A stretch of 64,000 nt of DNA from Terfezia claveryi (Eukaryota; Ascomycota; Pezizomycetes; Pezizales; Pezizaceae): contig WHUX01000150.1 of assembly GCA_015179025.1 (NCBI GenBank), positions 62,001 to 126,000 of the forward strand, in the 5' to 3' direction. The position numbers and the translations under genes are program-made. How positions within the stretch are numbered: position 1 is the stretch's first letter; every line of letters begins with the position of its first letter. The notes below the pieces were generated by a model that ran no database searches, was not told the origin of the DNA, and worked only from the letters and a program-made list of their open reading frames with translations. Below are positions 1 to 9,245 of the stretch, one piece after another.

Positions 1-2
1 AG

Positions 3-1497
3 ATAGCAATAATGTTTTTACGACTACTTCGGGTCTCCTTAGGTGGTGCACCACTTCAATGGAATTCTGCATTATGGATTGATATTGGTAGGTTATTATC
101 TTAGAAAATCAATATAAATAATATTTTGAAGCTAATATATATATATAATAGTACGGGATCGATTAAATGAAAAGCCACGACCAGGAATTGGTTTATTAAA
201 GACTCTAGAAACCATGCAATATGGGTTTATACAAGCTGGAAAGATTGATTGGAATACCTGGCAGTTTAAACCAGCTATCTCTAAACATATTCTTTTTAAC
301 TATAATACTTTACATTCAAAGTACATAGGTTATCTAGCTGAGATTGACTATTCTATACAAGTTCAAAATACTAGTGTCAAGTTGTTACAATGGTTAAGAG
401 AAATATGGACTAGTGAAAGTCGGTAGTAGATATTCAATCGCAAGTTTGATGCTATAGCATCAGTTTGGTACTGGATGGCTGAAACATTGATTTGGGGATT
501 TGAACTAGAAGTTCTAACTACATTGGAGAAACATGGGTCATTGGAGCTTGATCCTAAGGCAGATAGTTCTGTTGACACCAATGATATTCGATTCTGTGAA
601 GATGATATGCAAGAGTTATTAGAATACTGAATTGAGTTTGGTACTAATAAAGGAAAATCGGCACTTGAGCGTTTACTTCATTTGTGGGCATTTAATGATG
701 GGGTTAAGAGACAAGGTTGGGGAGACAAAAAGTACCGAGTACTTTATAACACTTTAGTAGAAAATTGGAATGTGCATTTGGGAGAAAAAGTATCTTGGAT
801 ATGGGATGATACTGAGTTTCTAAAACAATTTGTTCGGAAATATTAGATATGGCCAAATACAAGTACTGGCAAGTAGTGGTCTAAGTCAAAAGGATCAAAG
901 CAACGACAATGGCAAGGATTAAAAGCTACCTCCTTATAGTTTAATAACCCAGCTCGTTGGTTTTTGGTTGGATATGGACCGGCAAAGCTTGGAGTTTCTG
1001 ATCAGATTGCAACACGAATTATTCTTATGAATGCACAGCAACTGAATGAGAATATTATATCGACTGCTGGAAGTGTTCAATGTATAGGATATAATTTGAC
1101 ATACTAGTTACAGTGGAAGTGGCCACTAGCAATACAACAGAGACAAAGCTTTTGGAATTCCATTGATCCTTTTTCTGGTATAGCTATAACTCGTGTGTCA
1201 GTCCAAAGAACCCATTCAGAGAATATCCTCTATAATAATGACCTTGCCAATTCAAAAGTACATGGAAAATTCCTGAAAGATATCTATCATGCATATTGCA
1301 GGACAAAAGGATACTTTTTGGGAGGTGAGACACAAAGTGAACAAAATTTACGATTTGCAGAGCTTATGGTAAATGATGAGTTTGCGGCTGAGTGGATGGA
1401 ACAGAATTTGAGCAGGTCTCATTTTGAAGGTATTTATAAAATTGCAATGCAATTATATAAAGGAAAGAAGCGGAAAGTGACAATTGATCTTACCTAA
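3..1497 (+). pseudogene. Decayed two-exon gene of unknown family, open at left edge
   Basis: I do not recognise the family. One frame runs from the left edge through an 85-nt exon (3-87), a 64-nt intron, then from 152 to a terminal TAA at 1495-1497. That frame holds seven stops: TAG at 424, 427, 844, 874, 937 and 1105, and TGA at 628. Each is one C-to-T change from Gln (CAG) or Arg (CGA), as RIP would give. The implied product is over 460 residues, rich in Trp and aromatic residues, with no obvious signal peptide, and ends in a basic stretch (KGKKRKV) resembling a nuclear localisation signal. Start codon and N-terminus lie outside the window. It could be a transposase or another repeated gene, because RIP acts on duplicated DNA. 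The coding frame is well supported; identity is unknown. Confidence 0.55.
88..151 (+). other. Spliceosomal intron (64 nt)
   Basis: It begins GTAGGT and ends AATAATAG, with a GCTAAT branch-like motif about 15 nt before the acceptor. Removing it joins the frame ending at ATT-G (position 87) to TA-CGG (152) in phase, giving a continuous coding frame on both sides. The length is typical of filamentous fungi. Confidence 0.6.
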
Positions 1498-1880
1498 TCT
1501 TTCTCTCCTCTCTTGCTCTCTCTACCTCTCCCTCTCGTTTTCTCTACACTTTTGTTATTAGATTTTCACTCTCCCTCTTGTTCTCTCTACACTTCTGTTA
1601 TTAGATTCTCATCACTTTTTCTATATTTTTGATATTAGATTCTCTTATTATTAGATTTTCATTCTTATTGCTTTCTCTATCCTTTTGTTTATGCTCTTGT
1701 TATTAGATTGTTATCCAACGCTCTTATTATTAGATTCTCATCCAATATCTTGTATACCTAATATAGGACTTTACTTGATTTTATGTTTATAATGAGGCAC
1801 AAGGATACTGAGTTTTATGTTTGTAATAAGGCACGAGGATACAGAGTTTATGTATATAATAAGGTACAAGGTTACTGGGG
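1498..1880. repeat. Pyrimidine-rich and short tandem repeats downstream of the first gene
   Basis: A CT-rich stretch (1498-1600) is followed by irregular reiterations of TTATTAGATTCTCAT every 35-50 bp to about 1755. Three ~40-bp copies of a unit containing TTTATGTTTGTAATAAGGCAC follow (about 1782-1876). No coding signal was seen. Confidence 0.5.
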
Positions 1881-1907
1881 GTGACCGAGATTACTGGGAG
1901 TGACTGA

Positions 1908-2040
1908 GCAAATTACAATGTGCATTGCAGCAGCAATGTGCATTACAGCAACAATGCGCACAGCAGCAACACGCACAGCAGTAACACGCATAGCAGTAAT
2001 GCGTACAGCAGCAACGCGCGTTGCAGCAGCAGCAGCAACT
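1908..2040 (+). repeat. GCA/ACA-type trinucleotide repeat
   Basis: Imperfect reiteration of GCA, ACA and GTA triplets (for example ACAGCAGCAACACGC) over about 130 bp. Both strands give long Cys- or Ala/Thr-rich open frames here, which are products of the repeat and not genes. The left end matches the start of unit X copy B, where the expansion is much shorter. Confidence 0.6.
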
Positions 2041-2222
2041 AAGCCAGAAGTAATACCAACACCAACAGTTGGCAGGCACTGACCTCTCGATGGATACCCC
2101 TATAGTACAATATCCTCTCTTACACAATATCTTCTATAGTACAATATTCTATAGCTAGAATAACATACATCTACAGAATAATATCTATAACATCTACCCA
2201 TAAACACAATACCTCTATCAAA

Positions 2223-2762
2223 ATGCTTTATCTTATTATCATCTTCTTTACCATGTTGGCAACTTTGGCCACTACCTTAACTACGGCCACTATTAGACCA
2301 ACAACCATATCTAGTCAGATAGATCTTGATGCAAAGCTACAAAGATCTATAGATCTACAAGTTCTGGCAGAGATTAAGGAGGAATGTGTTTTGCAGTATT
2401 GCACTAACCAATTGAAGCGTCTACGCGTCGAGGAATATTGCTATGAGCAGTTGACACATCTTCAAAAGGAAAATATGCAAATACTACCCGTACTAGCCTA
2501 TCCTCTTCGTCACACATTTTCTTTATTGAAAAAGAAAAAGGTTAGGTGGGCTGACGGTTGGGTTGACCCTGATGCTGGGTCAACAACAGATGCTGATGAA
2601 TACAATGGTTGGAGGTTGAATTTTTTATTAAAAAAAAAAAAAAAAAAAAAGGGAGTTGGTTTTTTTTCTCTTTTTCTCTTTTTCTGGTTTTTTGGAGGGG
2701 GGAAGGTTATTGTAGGAGAGCTGGTAGCAGGAGAGCTTGGGGAGGGGAGGGTTATTATATAA
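2223..2762 (+). CDS. Small ORF of unit X: hydrophobic N-terminus plus Thr-rich segment, unknown function
   Basis: The family is not recognised. The ORF starts with a hydrophobic stretch (MLYLIIIFFTML) that could be a signal or anchor. A Thr/Ala/Ile-rich segment (about residues 13-36) and a conserved block follow, beginning SQIDLDAK and continuing with SIDLQVLAEIK and VLQYC, then a KVRW..GWVD motif near residue 105. The same blocks appear on the minus strand at 48066-48554, so selection once acted on this reading frame. Past about residue 130 the frame runs into a 21-bp poly(A) tract (2630-2650) and low-complexity sequence, so the annotated C-terminus is probably not genuine. Upstream sequence of the two copies is also similar, so the true start could be earlier. 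It may be a small secreted protein or a fragment of a mobile element. Confidence 0.35.
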   Translation: MLYLIIIFFTMLATLATTLTTATIRPTTISSQIDLDAKLQRSIDLQVLAEIKEECVLQYCTNQLKRLRVEEYCYEQLTHLQKENMQILPVLAYPLRHTFSLLKKKKVRWADGWVDPDAGSTTDADEYNGWRLNFLLKKKKKKKGVGFFSLFLFFWFFGGGKVIVGELVAGELGEGRVII

Positions 2763-2915
2763 GAGCTCGTGGCAGGAGGGACTTTTTCTCTTTTTCCCTT
2801 TTTCTCTTTTTTGTGGCGGGAGAGCTTGGGGGGGTTATTGTGTAAGAGCTGGCAGTGGGAAGGACTGGCAGTGGGAGGGACGGGCAGTGGGAGGGACTGG
2901 CGGCGGAAGGGACTG
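2630..2915 (+). repeat. Poly(A) tract and G-rich minisatellite, left of Gypsy-1
   Basis: 21 A residues (2630-2650) are followed by T/C-rich and G-rich repeats of the type GGCAGTGGGAGGGACTGG. The repeat resumes at 12671 on the far side of Gypsy-1. The last five bases, GACTG (2911-2915), are duplicated at 12671-12675 and form the target-site duplication of Gypsy-1. Confidence 0.7.
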
Positions 2916-3543
2916 TGTAAAGTGTTGTTAGGGGGACTGGACAATCAGATTAGATTAGATAAGGATCCAATCTAATCAGATAATCTCAGGCTAGTAATGT
3001 ATACTACAAAGTAGATTACTAATAGTGTATTGTTTATCCTCACTATTAAAGTTATTACCAGTAGCATAAGATTACTGTAATAGGTAAAGTAGTATAGGAG
3101 TGCCAAAGGCACTTAGAAATTAACCAGTGGAACTTCTATATTGATTGTACTCTAACTATGTTCTGAGTTCTAACTGTCTGTCCAACTGAAGGGAAATTCA
3201 GGGGACTATATGTGTTTCCAACGGGGCAGTGCTGGGGCAGTGCTGAGGCAGTGCACCATCATCTGACCCTTACATGTGATAAAGATCTACATCATCTGAT
3301 CCTCTAGATAGTACTTCCAAATACTATCTAGTACAAAATAGGTTAAGTCTTAACTTAGACTTGTACATGTGAAAGCATGTGATAACATGTGAAAGCATGT
3401 GAAAGCATGTGAAATGTTAGCAAGGCAGACAGCACACAGAATGTTGTGTGTTTTGAGATGCTTGCTTAGTAAGAAAATACATAAGAAATACATTTGTGAG
3501 GGAGAGGGTTAGTCATAGGGTATGAGTAAGCCACTTCCTTACA
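2916..3543 (-). repeat. Gypsy-1 3' LTR
   Basis: 628-bp terminal repeat, nearly identical to 12044-12670. On the plus strand it runs TGTAAAGTG...CTTCCTTACA. It contains four close copies of ACATGTGAAAGC-type sequence (about 3360-3415) and a palindromic pair around AATCAGATTAGATT...AATCTAATCAGAT. Confidence 0.92.
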
Positions 3544-3557
3544 TGCCTCCCTGTTTA
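3544..3557 (-). other. Gypsy-1 polypurine tract
   Basis: On the minus strand TAAACAGGGAGGCA abuts the first base of the 3' LTR. A purine-rich run at this place is the expected primer for plus-strand DNA synthesis. The run is shorter and less pure than in Gypsy-2 or Gypsy-3. Confidence 0.55.
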
Positions 3558-3606
3558 GATAAAAACTCCATCCTAAGAAATAAACAGGGGAGATGGGTTA
3601 TGTACA

Positions 3607-4545
3607 TTAGTAGTTAACATTCAACCCATAATACCTATTGTTCCTATCCTTGTAGGAACTACTGCCACTTGCTCCTGTATCATACCTGACATTATTATAC
3701 CCCTCCTTGAAATCCTTGTTAACAGCAATGTCATCAAAATACTGACCAATCACCTCTTGTGGCTGTCTTTCCAAGAAGAAATGTCTAAGCATCATTTGGG
3801 GTAAGTCCACCTCTTTTCCTTTGCCTTTGTCAATCTTGACTGCATTAGATGAAACAGGGGGAGCAAGGACTTTCTTTCTCTCATTATTAATCATATCCAA
3901 GGTTTCTTTCCTTGTCTTATTTTTTCCAAGCTTATTCTCACCAACCTTTCTCTTTTTGTAAGTTGCTTGCTTACTACCAGTCAACCAGAATTGTTTTTTC
4001 AATGACTCATCAACACCATCAGCATATACCCACTCATCAAATTTATGAGGCCATCCCTTCCATTTCACCTTGTACTGCAGCTTCCCTGTTCTAGGTTGTG
4101 ACCTAAATTCCAACACTCTTTCTACCTCATACCTGTCTTCCTTAACTGGTCCTGGTTGTTCCAGAGTTCTGGAGGGGAACAGTTGTATTGGGTTAGGGAA
4201 GAAGGGCTTGAGAAGTGAGGTGTGGAAGGAATTGTTGATATTATTGAGGTCAGGGAAGTCAGTGAAGTCAAGTTGAGCATTTTGACTCCATGGTGAATAT
4301 TTGGTAATGGTGAAGGGGCCTATCCATTTTGGGGATAGTTTGGAGGAGTGGTACCTTGCTGGGAGGTTCTTTGTTGACAGCATCACCTGATCATTGATTT
4401 GGTAATCAGGGGAGGCTCTTCTGTGTTTGTTGGCTTGCTGAATTTGGTCCTTTTTTGCTTTGGTAAGGTTTTCAGCAACCTGGTAAAATCTGGTTGTAGG
4501 GTTTGAATAGGTAGGAATTGGGTGAGGTAGGATTGGTGGTGACAA
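3607..4545 (-). CDS. Gypsy-1 integrase C-terminus with chromodomain
   Basis: Residues 20-120 match the C-terminal part of Ty3/Gypsy integrases (region with DQVMLSTKNLP and KLSPKWIGPF, the GPF motif). Residues about 138-187 form a chromodomain (YEVERVLEFR, then YKVKWKGWPHKFDEW) with the aromatic residues expected for methyl-lysine binding. About 125 further residues, Lys-rich and then Asn/Tyr-rich, follow and are unusual for the family. The frame joins the integrase core (4560-5462) if one base is added to the A6 run at 4570-4575, so this is not a separate gene. Chromodomains of this class are known to steer integration to histone H3K9-methylated chromatin. Confidence 0.85.
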   Translation of the reverse strand: MSPPILPHPIPTYSNPTTRFYQVAENLTKAKKDQIQQANKHRRASPDYQINDQVMLSTKNLPARYHSSKLSPKWIGPFTITKYSPWSQNAQLDFTDFPDLNNINNSFHTSLLKPFFPNPIQLFPSRTLEQPGPVKEDRYEVERVLEFRSQPRTGKLQYKVKWKGWPHKFDEWVYADGVDESLKKQFWLTGSKQATYKKRKVGENKLGKNKTRKETLDMINNERKKVLAPPVSSNAVKIDKGKGKEVDLPQMMLRHFFLERQPQEVIGQYFDDIAVNKDFKEGYNNVRYDTGASGSSSYKDRNNRYYGLNVNY

Positions 4546-4559
4546 ATTAGGCTGGTATC

Positions 4560-5462
4560 CTAGCTTGGTAAAAAAGGAGAAAGTCCTCTTTCAGTACTAA
4601 CTCTTGCATTCACCTCTGTTTGAACAGAAGGTGTGGCTTGTACCCAATTCATTCCTTGCTCCAGTTTCTTGGCTGCAAACATAGGAATAATTGTCCTATT
4701 CTTTCTTTCACTTATCCCATCAGTTTGGGGGTGATATGTGGAAGATGCTTTATGCATAATTCCATTTTTCTGCATCCAATCTTGAAAAACAGTAGACATA
4801 AACAAGGGGTCTTGGTCAGAAACAATTTCATAAGGGAAACCCACATTAGGCTTAATGAATCTTTCAAAGATATCAATAACCCCTAATGTGTCAACATTGT
4901 CTGCAACAGGTAATAAGAATGTGAAATCAGAATGCCTGTCAGTCATGACTAATAACTTATGAAATAACAACATATGAGGCTTGTCATCTTTAGCAGTTCT
5001 GTAACCAAGAGTAAATTCAGTACATGAAATCATAACAGGTTCCATACTAAGAAAATCCATAGCCATACTACCCCATGGCCTAATAGGTACATTCAGAGGA
5101 GTAAGGAATCCAGGGGGTTTCTGTGTGGATCCTTTGGTGATTTGGCAGGTCTCACAACTCCTCACAAATTGTTCAACCTGCTTATAAAAATCCTGAAAGA
5201 TGTACTTATTGGTAAGCTCTTGTGCAGTTTTTGCAAGGCCTCCATGTCCAGTGGTGACATGTGCTTGTTGGATAAGGGTTTCAGAGGCAGGGTTACCTTT
5301 AATTTGTAATCCTTTGGGAATTACCATCCTCCAAGCAAACTTCTTCAAGAGGTACATAAACCCATCCTGTACCTTTACTGTAGGTACTTGCTCTCCTCTC
5401 TTAATCTTAAGTACAGTGGTCCAAACACTGTATCTTTTTCCAACTCTTCTCTGTAATGCCAT
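4560..5462 (-). CDS. Gypsy-1 integrase catalytic core
   Basis: An HHCC zinc-binding N-terminus is visible (His68, His73, Cys103, Cys106). The catalytic triad is Asp136 (AMDFL), Asp216 (VSDQDP) and Glu252 (GISERKN), with 35 residues between the last two, as in Ty3/Gypsy integrases. Between Asp136 and the VMTDRHS strand there are roughly 25 more residues than usual. All catalytic residues are present. The frame ends prematurely only because of the short A6 run at 4570-4575, after which it continues into the chromodomain ORF. The first ~20 residues overlap the zinc-knuckle frame and are probably not translated this way. Confidence 0.88.
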   Translation of the reverse strand: MALQRRVGKRYSVWTTVLKIKRGEQVPTVKVQDGFMYLLKKFAWRMVIPKGLQIKGNPASETLIQQAHVTTGHGGLAKTAQELTNKYIFQDFYKQVEQFVRSCETCQITKGSTQKPPGFLTPLNVPIRPWGSMAMDFLSMEPVMISCTEFTLGYRTAKDDKPHMLLFHKLLVMTDRHSDFTFLLPVADNVDTLGVIDIFERFIKPNVGFPYEIVSDQDPLFMSTVFQDWMQKNGIMHKASSTYHPQTDGISERKNRTIIPMFAAKKLEQGMNWVQATPSVQTEVNARVSTERGLSPFLPS

Positions 5463-6418
5463 TCCAACTCATGATCTCCTATCCACTCAGCAATTACCAA
5501 ATCTGGTTCCATGCTCTTTTCATCTTCATCCTGGACCCCTATTGCCTTTTTCAGGTAGTCACTATTGTGGAAGGGCTTATTGAGGGCCTTCAAATTATTC
5601 TTTCTAGTATCACAGGAGCTGACAAAGTTTTTGTTCAGGTTATGGTGGCCAAGACAATACTTGCATCTTGGTACCTCTTTTCCTCCTGTGGTAGTGACTT
5701 TTGGGAGATTTGGGCATAGGTGGGACCAGTGACCATCTTGGTTGCATATGGTGCATTTTTTGATGGTTTCTGCTGGGAGTGGATGTTGCAGTGGGAAGAG
5801 TTTGTTGTCAAGGGGGCATTTGTTGCTGAGGTGAGTTGTTTCCATGCAGTTGGTACACCTGGGAGGAGGAAACTTAGTCCTTTTGGGGCAGTCCTCCTTA
5901 AAGTGTCCTATTGCCCAACAATTGTCACAGAGGTTAATCCTAGATTCTGTGTTGTTGCATTGGGAAGTTTTGTGGCCCACTTTACCACATTGGGAACAGA
6001 AGTCATTGGGTTGAGTTCTGTTGGAGGAAGATGGGAGGATTGGATCCTCAGGGAAGATGTCAGGAAGGGTGCTGACAGAGGATGCAGGTGAGGCTCCTGG
6101 AGGAGGAGGAGGCTGGAAGTGCACCTTCTTGTTGTCTGCCTCATCCTTGCACTTAGGTGAGACAGCCCTTCTCTTCAAGGTACCTTCAAGAGTAGGGTTC
6201 CACTCCTGAAGGTTTCCCACAACCACAGAACCCCTGTCAGCCCTTCTCAAGGACTGTTCCATTTGTTCTGTAGTCATGGGTTCCCTGGCTCTTTCCCATT
6301 CCTCAGGTTCATCTGAGTCAGAGGACTCATCCACAAGGGTCCATTCCTGTGGGTCCTCTGCCTCAGGGGCAGCAATGGTAGAGGGAGAGGAGGTACTAGA
6401 TTCTTTGTTAATAACCAC
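5375..6418 (-). CDS. Gypsy-1 extra zinc-knuckle cluster between RNase H and integrase
   Basis: 347 codons. An acidic, Pro-rich N-terminal part is followed by four canonical CCHC zinc knuckles (C-X2-C-X4-H-X4-C) at residues 141-154, 164-177, 188-201 and 222-235, and a fifth variant at 252-269. Zinc knuckles normally belong to Gag, and Gypsy-1 has that one as well (about 9258-9298). Here a whole cluster lies inside pol, downstream of RNase H and directly upstream of the integrase zinc-binding domain. The last ~80 residues are charged and lead into integrase after a frameshift near 5400-5460. Likely role: nucleic-acid binding within the Pol polyprotein. The location is what I see; the role is inference. 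Confidence 0.8.
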   Translation of the reverse strand: MVINKESSTSSPSTIAAPEAEDPQEWTLVDESSDSDEPEEWERAREPMTTEQMEQSLRRADRGSVVVGNLQEWNPTLEGTLKRRAVSPKCKDEADNKKVHFQPPPPPGASPASSVSTLPDIFPEDPILPSSSNRTQPNDFCSQCGKVGHKTSQCNNTESRINLCDNCWAIGHFKEDCPKRTKFPPPRCTNCMETTHLSNKCPLDNKLFPLQHPLPAETIKKCTICNQDGHWSHLCPNLPKVTTTGGKEVPRCKYCLGHHNLNKNFVSSCDTRKNNLKALNKPFHNSDYLKKAIGVQDEDEKSMEPDLVIAEWIGDHELEWHYREELEKDTVFGPLYLRLREESKYLQ

Positions 6419-6837
6419 TTGAAACTTGGGTTTTCTTGTAACTGACCTTCCTCTCTCTTCCTCCTGTTGTTGTTGCTGTTGGGCCTGGGCCCTGGTAGTG
6501 GTGGCAGCAGTTTGACTGCTGCTGGCTCCTGCTGGAGCCTTCTGAGCCTGAAATTTCTTTGTGGTGTGTTAGATTCATCAGGTTCAGGATCATCTTCAAC
6601 TGTTGGTTGGTACCTTTCAGCCTCAAAGACTGCATTTAGGCCTTCTCTGTCATGCCAGACAGGCCTGGTAGGATCAACCTCCTGCACCTGTCTTGGTGGG
6701 AGGTTGGTAGTGGTGATTTGGAGAGGAGGGAGTCTCCTTCTCCTTTGGATGGTGTTGGGAGATTGTCTCCCAAGAATTGGTGGGGACACTGGTCTCCCAG
6801 TGGCTCCTCTAATCCTGAGCTGGTTTGGGGAAGGCAT
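6274..6837 (-). CDS. Gypsy-1 Pro/Arg-rich linker after RNase H
   Basis: 187 codons of low-complexity Pro, Gln, Arg and Asn-rich sequence lie between RNase H (ending near 6909) and the zinc-knuckle cluster. No known domain was recognised. The frame step relative to both neighbours (one base each) fits a continuous polyprotein broken by single-base losses. The C-terminal ~50 residues overlap the following frame and may not be used. Confidence 0.5.
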   Translation of the reverse strand: MPSPNQLRIRGATGRPVSPPILGRQSPNTIQRRRRLPPLQITTTNLPPRQVQEVDPTRPVWHDREGLNAVFEAERYQPTVEDDPEPDESNTPQRNFRLRRLQQEPAAVKLLPPLPGPRPNSNNNRRKREEGQLQENPSFKWLLTKNLVPPLPLPLLPLRQRTHRNGPLWMSPLTQMNLRNGKEPGNP

Positions 6838-6908
6838 TGTTGGTGATGGAGAATGTGGGGGAGGAGTTTTCTTGAAAGTTTGTAGTGGAACAGAGAGGTG
6901 GTTGGTTA

Positions 6909-7606
6909 CTACTGGATTTGTAGTAAGGCAGTTGTGTGGTGAGAAGACTGTCCAGTAGAGGGGGTTCCAGAGGGACTATATACTCCTCTGGACAGTACAT
7001 CTGCTATGTGGTTGTCCTTGCCCTGAATGTATTCTAGGGTTAGGTCAAACTGACTCATAGTCTCTTGCCACCTTCTCTTCATCTGACTTTCAGGGATACT
7101 ATCCATAAATGTGACAAGGGTTTGTGATCTGTTTGGATGATCACTTTGTGACCCTGTAGTTCAGGCCTGAAATACCTCAGTGAGTCAACAATTGCTAATA
7201 ATTCCTTATCAGTTGTTGTGTAGTTCATTTGTCCATCATTTAATTTCCTAGAGTGAAATTCTGCTGGCCTGATAACACCATTCTCCATTTGGCCAATCCA
7301 TCCTGAAATCCCTGTATTACTGGCATCAGTAATTAAATAGATTGGAAGGCCTGAGTCATGATTAATTGGCTTGAGCACCTTATTGCTCATTATTAGCTCT
7401 TTAACTCTCACAAATGACTCATTATGCAAGGGAGTCCACATGTGCTTCTTTGTTGACCCTTGCAATTCTGATAGTGGTTTGGCTACAGCTCCCAATTCTG
7501 GACAAAACCTTCTCAAGTAATTAACCATCCCCAGAAACTTTTGCAATTTCTTTTTTGAGTCAGGGATTGGGTAATTTGCTATTGAGTTGATTTTTTCTGG
7601 ATCCAT
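6909..7606 (-). CDS. Gypsy-1 RNase H domain (two frames)
   Basis: The frame from 7606 starts in the RT connection region (FLGMVNYLRRFCPELG) and continues into an RNase H-like fold with catalytic Asp in ITDASNTGISGW, Glu in TDKELLAIV and Asp in IIQTDHKPLSHL. A one-base shift near 7090 moves to the frame 7106-6909, which holds the end of RNase H (LEYIQGKDNHIADVLSR). All expected acidic residues are present. It degrades the RNA strand of the RNA:DNA hybrid during reverse transcription. Confidence 0.87.
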
Positions 7607-7644
7607 TTCTAACCCTTGTTTGGTGACAATGAATCCCAGTACCT

Positions 7645-8375
7645 TCAGCCTTGGAGCCAGGATTTGGCATTTCTTTTTGTTGAAGAAAACTTTTCTCTAG
7701 CCAATATCCTGCAGATCCCTCTCAACACTTCTTTATGTTCCTCCAGGGTATCTGTGCCAATTAGAATGTCATCTAAATAAACCATGACAGTCTTTCCAAT
7801 ATAATCCTTAATAACCAGTTCATAGCCCTCATCATGGTTGCAGGTGCATTGCAATCACCCTGCTGCATGACCAATGAGTCAAATTTCCCTAGATGATTTG
7901 TAAAGGTGCTATGTTTTACTGATTCATGTGCATGCCTAATATTGTGATAGCCATCTGCCAGATCAGCTGCTGAAATATATTCCTTGCTAGCTATCCAGTC
8001 CAGTATTGCTTTGATATTTGGCATGGGTGTTTTATCCTTTTGTACTAGCTTATTTCTAGGTACACAGTGCAATAAGAATCTGGCTTGTTGCTTGCCATTC
8101 TTATCTAAATCCCTTTTAGGCTGTGTAAACATAAGGATACTGTTGAGTGAGCTAGATGGTACTATCCTTCCAGATTCTAGCTCTGTCCTCATTTTCTCAG
8201 TCACTTGATCCAGAAACCTTGTATAGTTTGTATAGTATGCAGGTTCCCAAGTTGCACCATCAGGAACTATAATTTTATGTTGCATGATGTCATAAGGTTC
8301 TCTGATTGGTGGTAATGCAGTTGGCTTATCTTCTGGGAATAGTTCAGGGAATTCTTCAAATATATTAAACTCCAC
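7645..8375 (-). CDS. Gypsy-1 reverse transcriptase (two frames)
   Basis: The frame 8375-7773 carries the RT fingers and palm start: an FPELFPED-type entry, FLLHCVPRNKLV, and ISAADLADGYHNI with the first catalytic Asp in the LADGYH block. The frame 7854-7645 carries MVYLDDILIGTD, the YxDD box with the other two catalytic Asp. The shift between them fits one missing base at the CC of 7815-7816. The next shift fits a missing base in the T4 run at 7691-7694. With those bases restored the palm would be continuous. Confidence 0.88.
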
Positions 8376-8565
8376 TTCTTCCAGATTAACTGCATTTGTA
8401 ATGACTGGAGAGCTTCCATCATCTTCTAGCTCTGACCAATCTGATGAGTCAAACCACTCTTGTGACCATTCTTGGTTTCTTCTAGGTCTTCTGACAGATC
8501 ATCCTGTATCCAAGGTATTGCTGCAGTTGGTTTTGGGTGGTGTATTAATCTACCTCCAACTTCAG

Positions 8566-9245
8566 TCACAATAGCCATTGGATCATCCCTTTTGAACCAA
8601 TCTTCTTCTGTCTGCCTATATTCATAGCTGCAGTTGTGACTCTTCCAAGTGTATCCTTGGTTTTGAGCATATTAATATCAATCCTTGTCCTGCCTGTGGG
8701 TTGTATAGTAATTGCATTATCTTTGACATTCATAATTGCTTTATAATCCCTCAGAGCAGGTTCCCCAAATATAACATCCCAGTCTTTCAGGTTGGCCACA
8801 TAGAATGTCCTAGTTTCTTGGTATCCTTGTAGATTTACTGTGACTGTTGCTGTATTTGTCATTTGAGATCTGCTGCCTTTAATTGCAGTTTCTAGAGGTT
8901 TCTTGCTGATCTCTTTCAAGGGTATATTAAACAGCTGACAATAATTTGCTGATATCAGGTCTCCACCTGATGTCATGGATCAAATAGTGCATAAGCAATA
9001 TGTCCATTGATTTTAATTTCAGCTGCATTAGAAGTTCTATGGCTTTCTGGCACTAAGAACTTCCTTGAGTCATTAGGGTTTCTCATAACCTGAAGTGCAG
9101 CTGACTCTTGTTGTTTCACATTAATCTCCTGATAAGCTGTTTTTACTTTCTGTGGGGGCCAAGTTGGCTTAGGTCTGAATGGTTGATAAGGTGGGAATCT
9201 TCTGACTCCTGGTCTAGATCCCATATATTGGTAAGCTGAAGACAC
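8566..9245 (-). CDS. Gypsy-1 retropepsin-like protease (two frames)
   Basis: The frame 9245-8973 ends in INGHIAYALFDP, the usual lead-in to the catalytic Asp-(Ser/Thr)-Gly loop. The frame 8976-8566 begins TSGGDLISANYC and continues through VIFGEPALRDYKA, matching the rest of a fungal Gypsy retropepsin. The break falls exactly at the active-site loop (about 8973-8976). It is either a lethal lesion in this copy or a sequencing error. The protease would process the Gag-Pol polyprotein. Confidence 0.7.

Noticed and set aside
1891..2127. Cys-rich small ORF that could be read as a secreted effector
   Set aside because: It is the complement of a GCA/ACA triplet repeat; the Cys content follows from the repeat.
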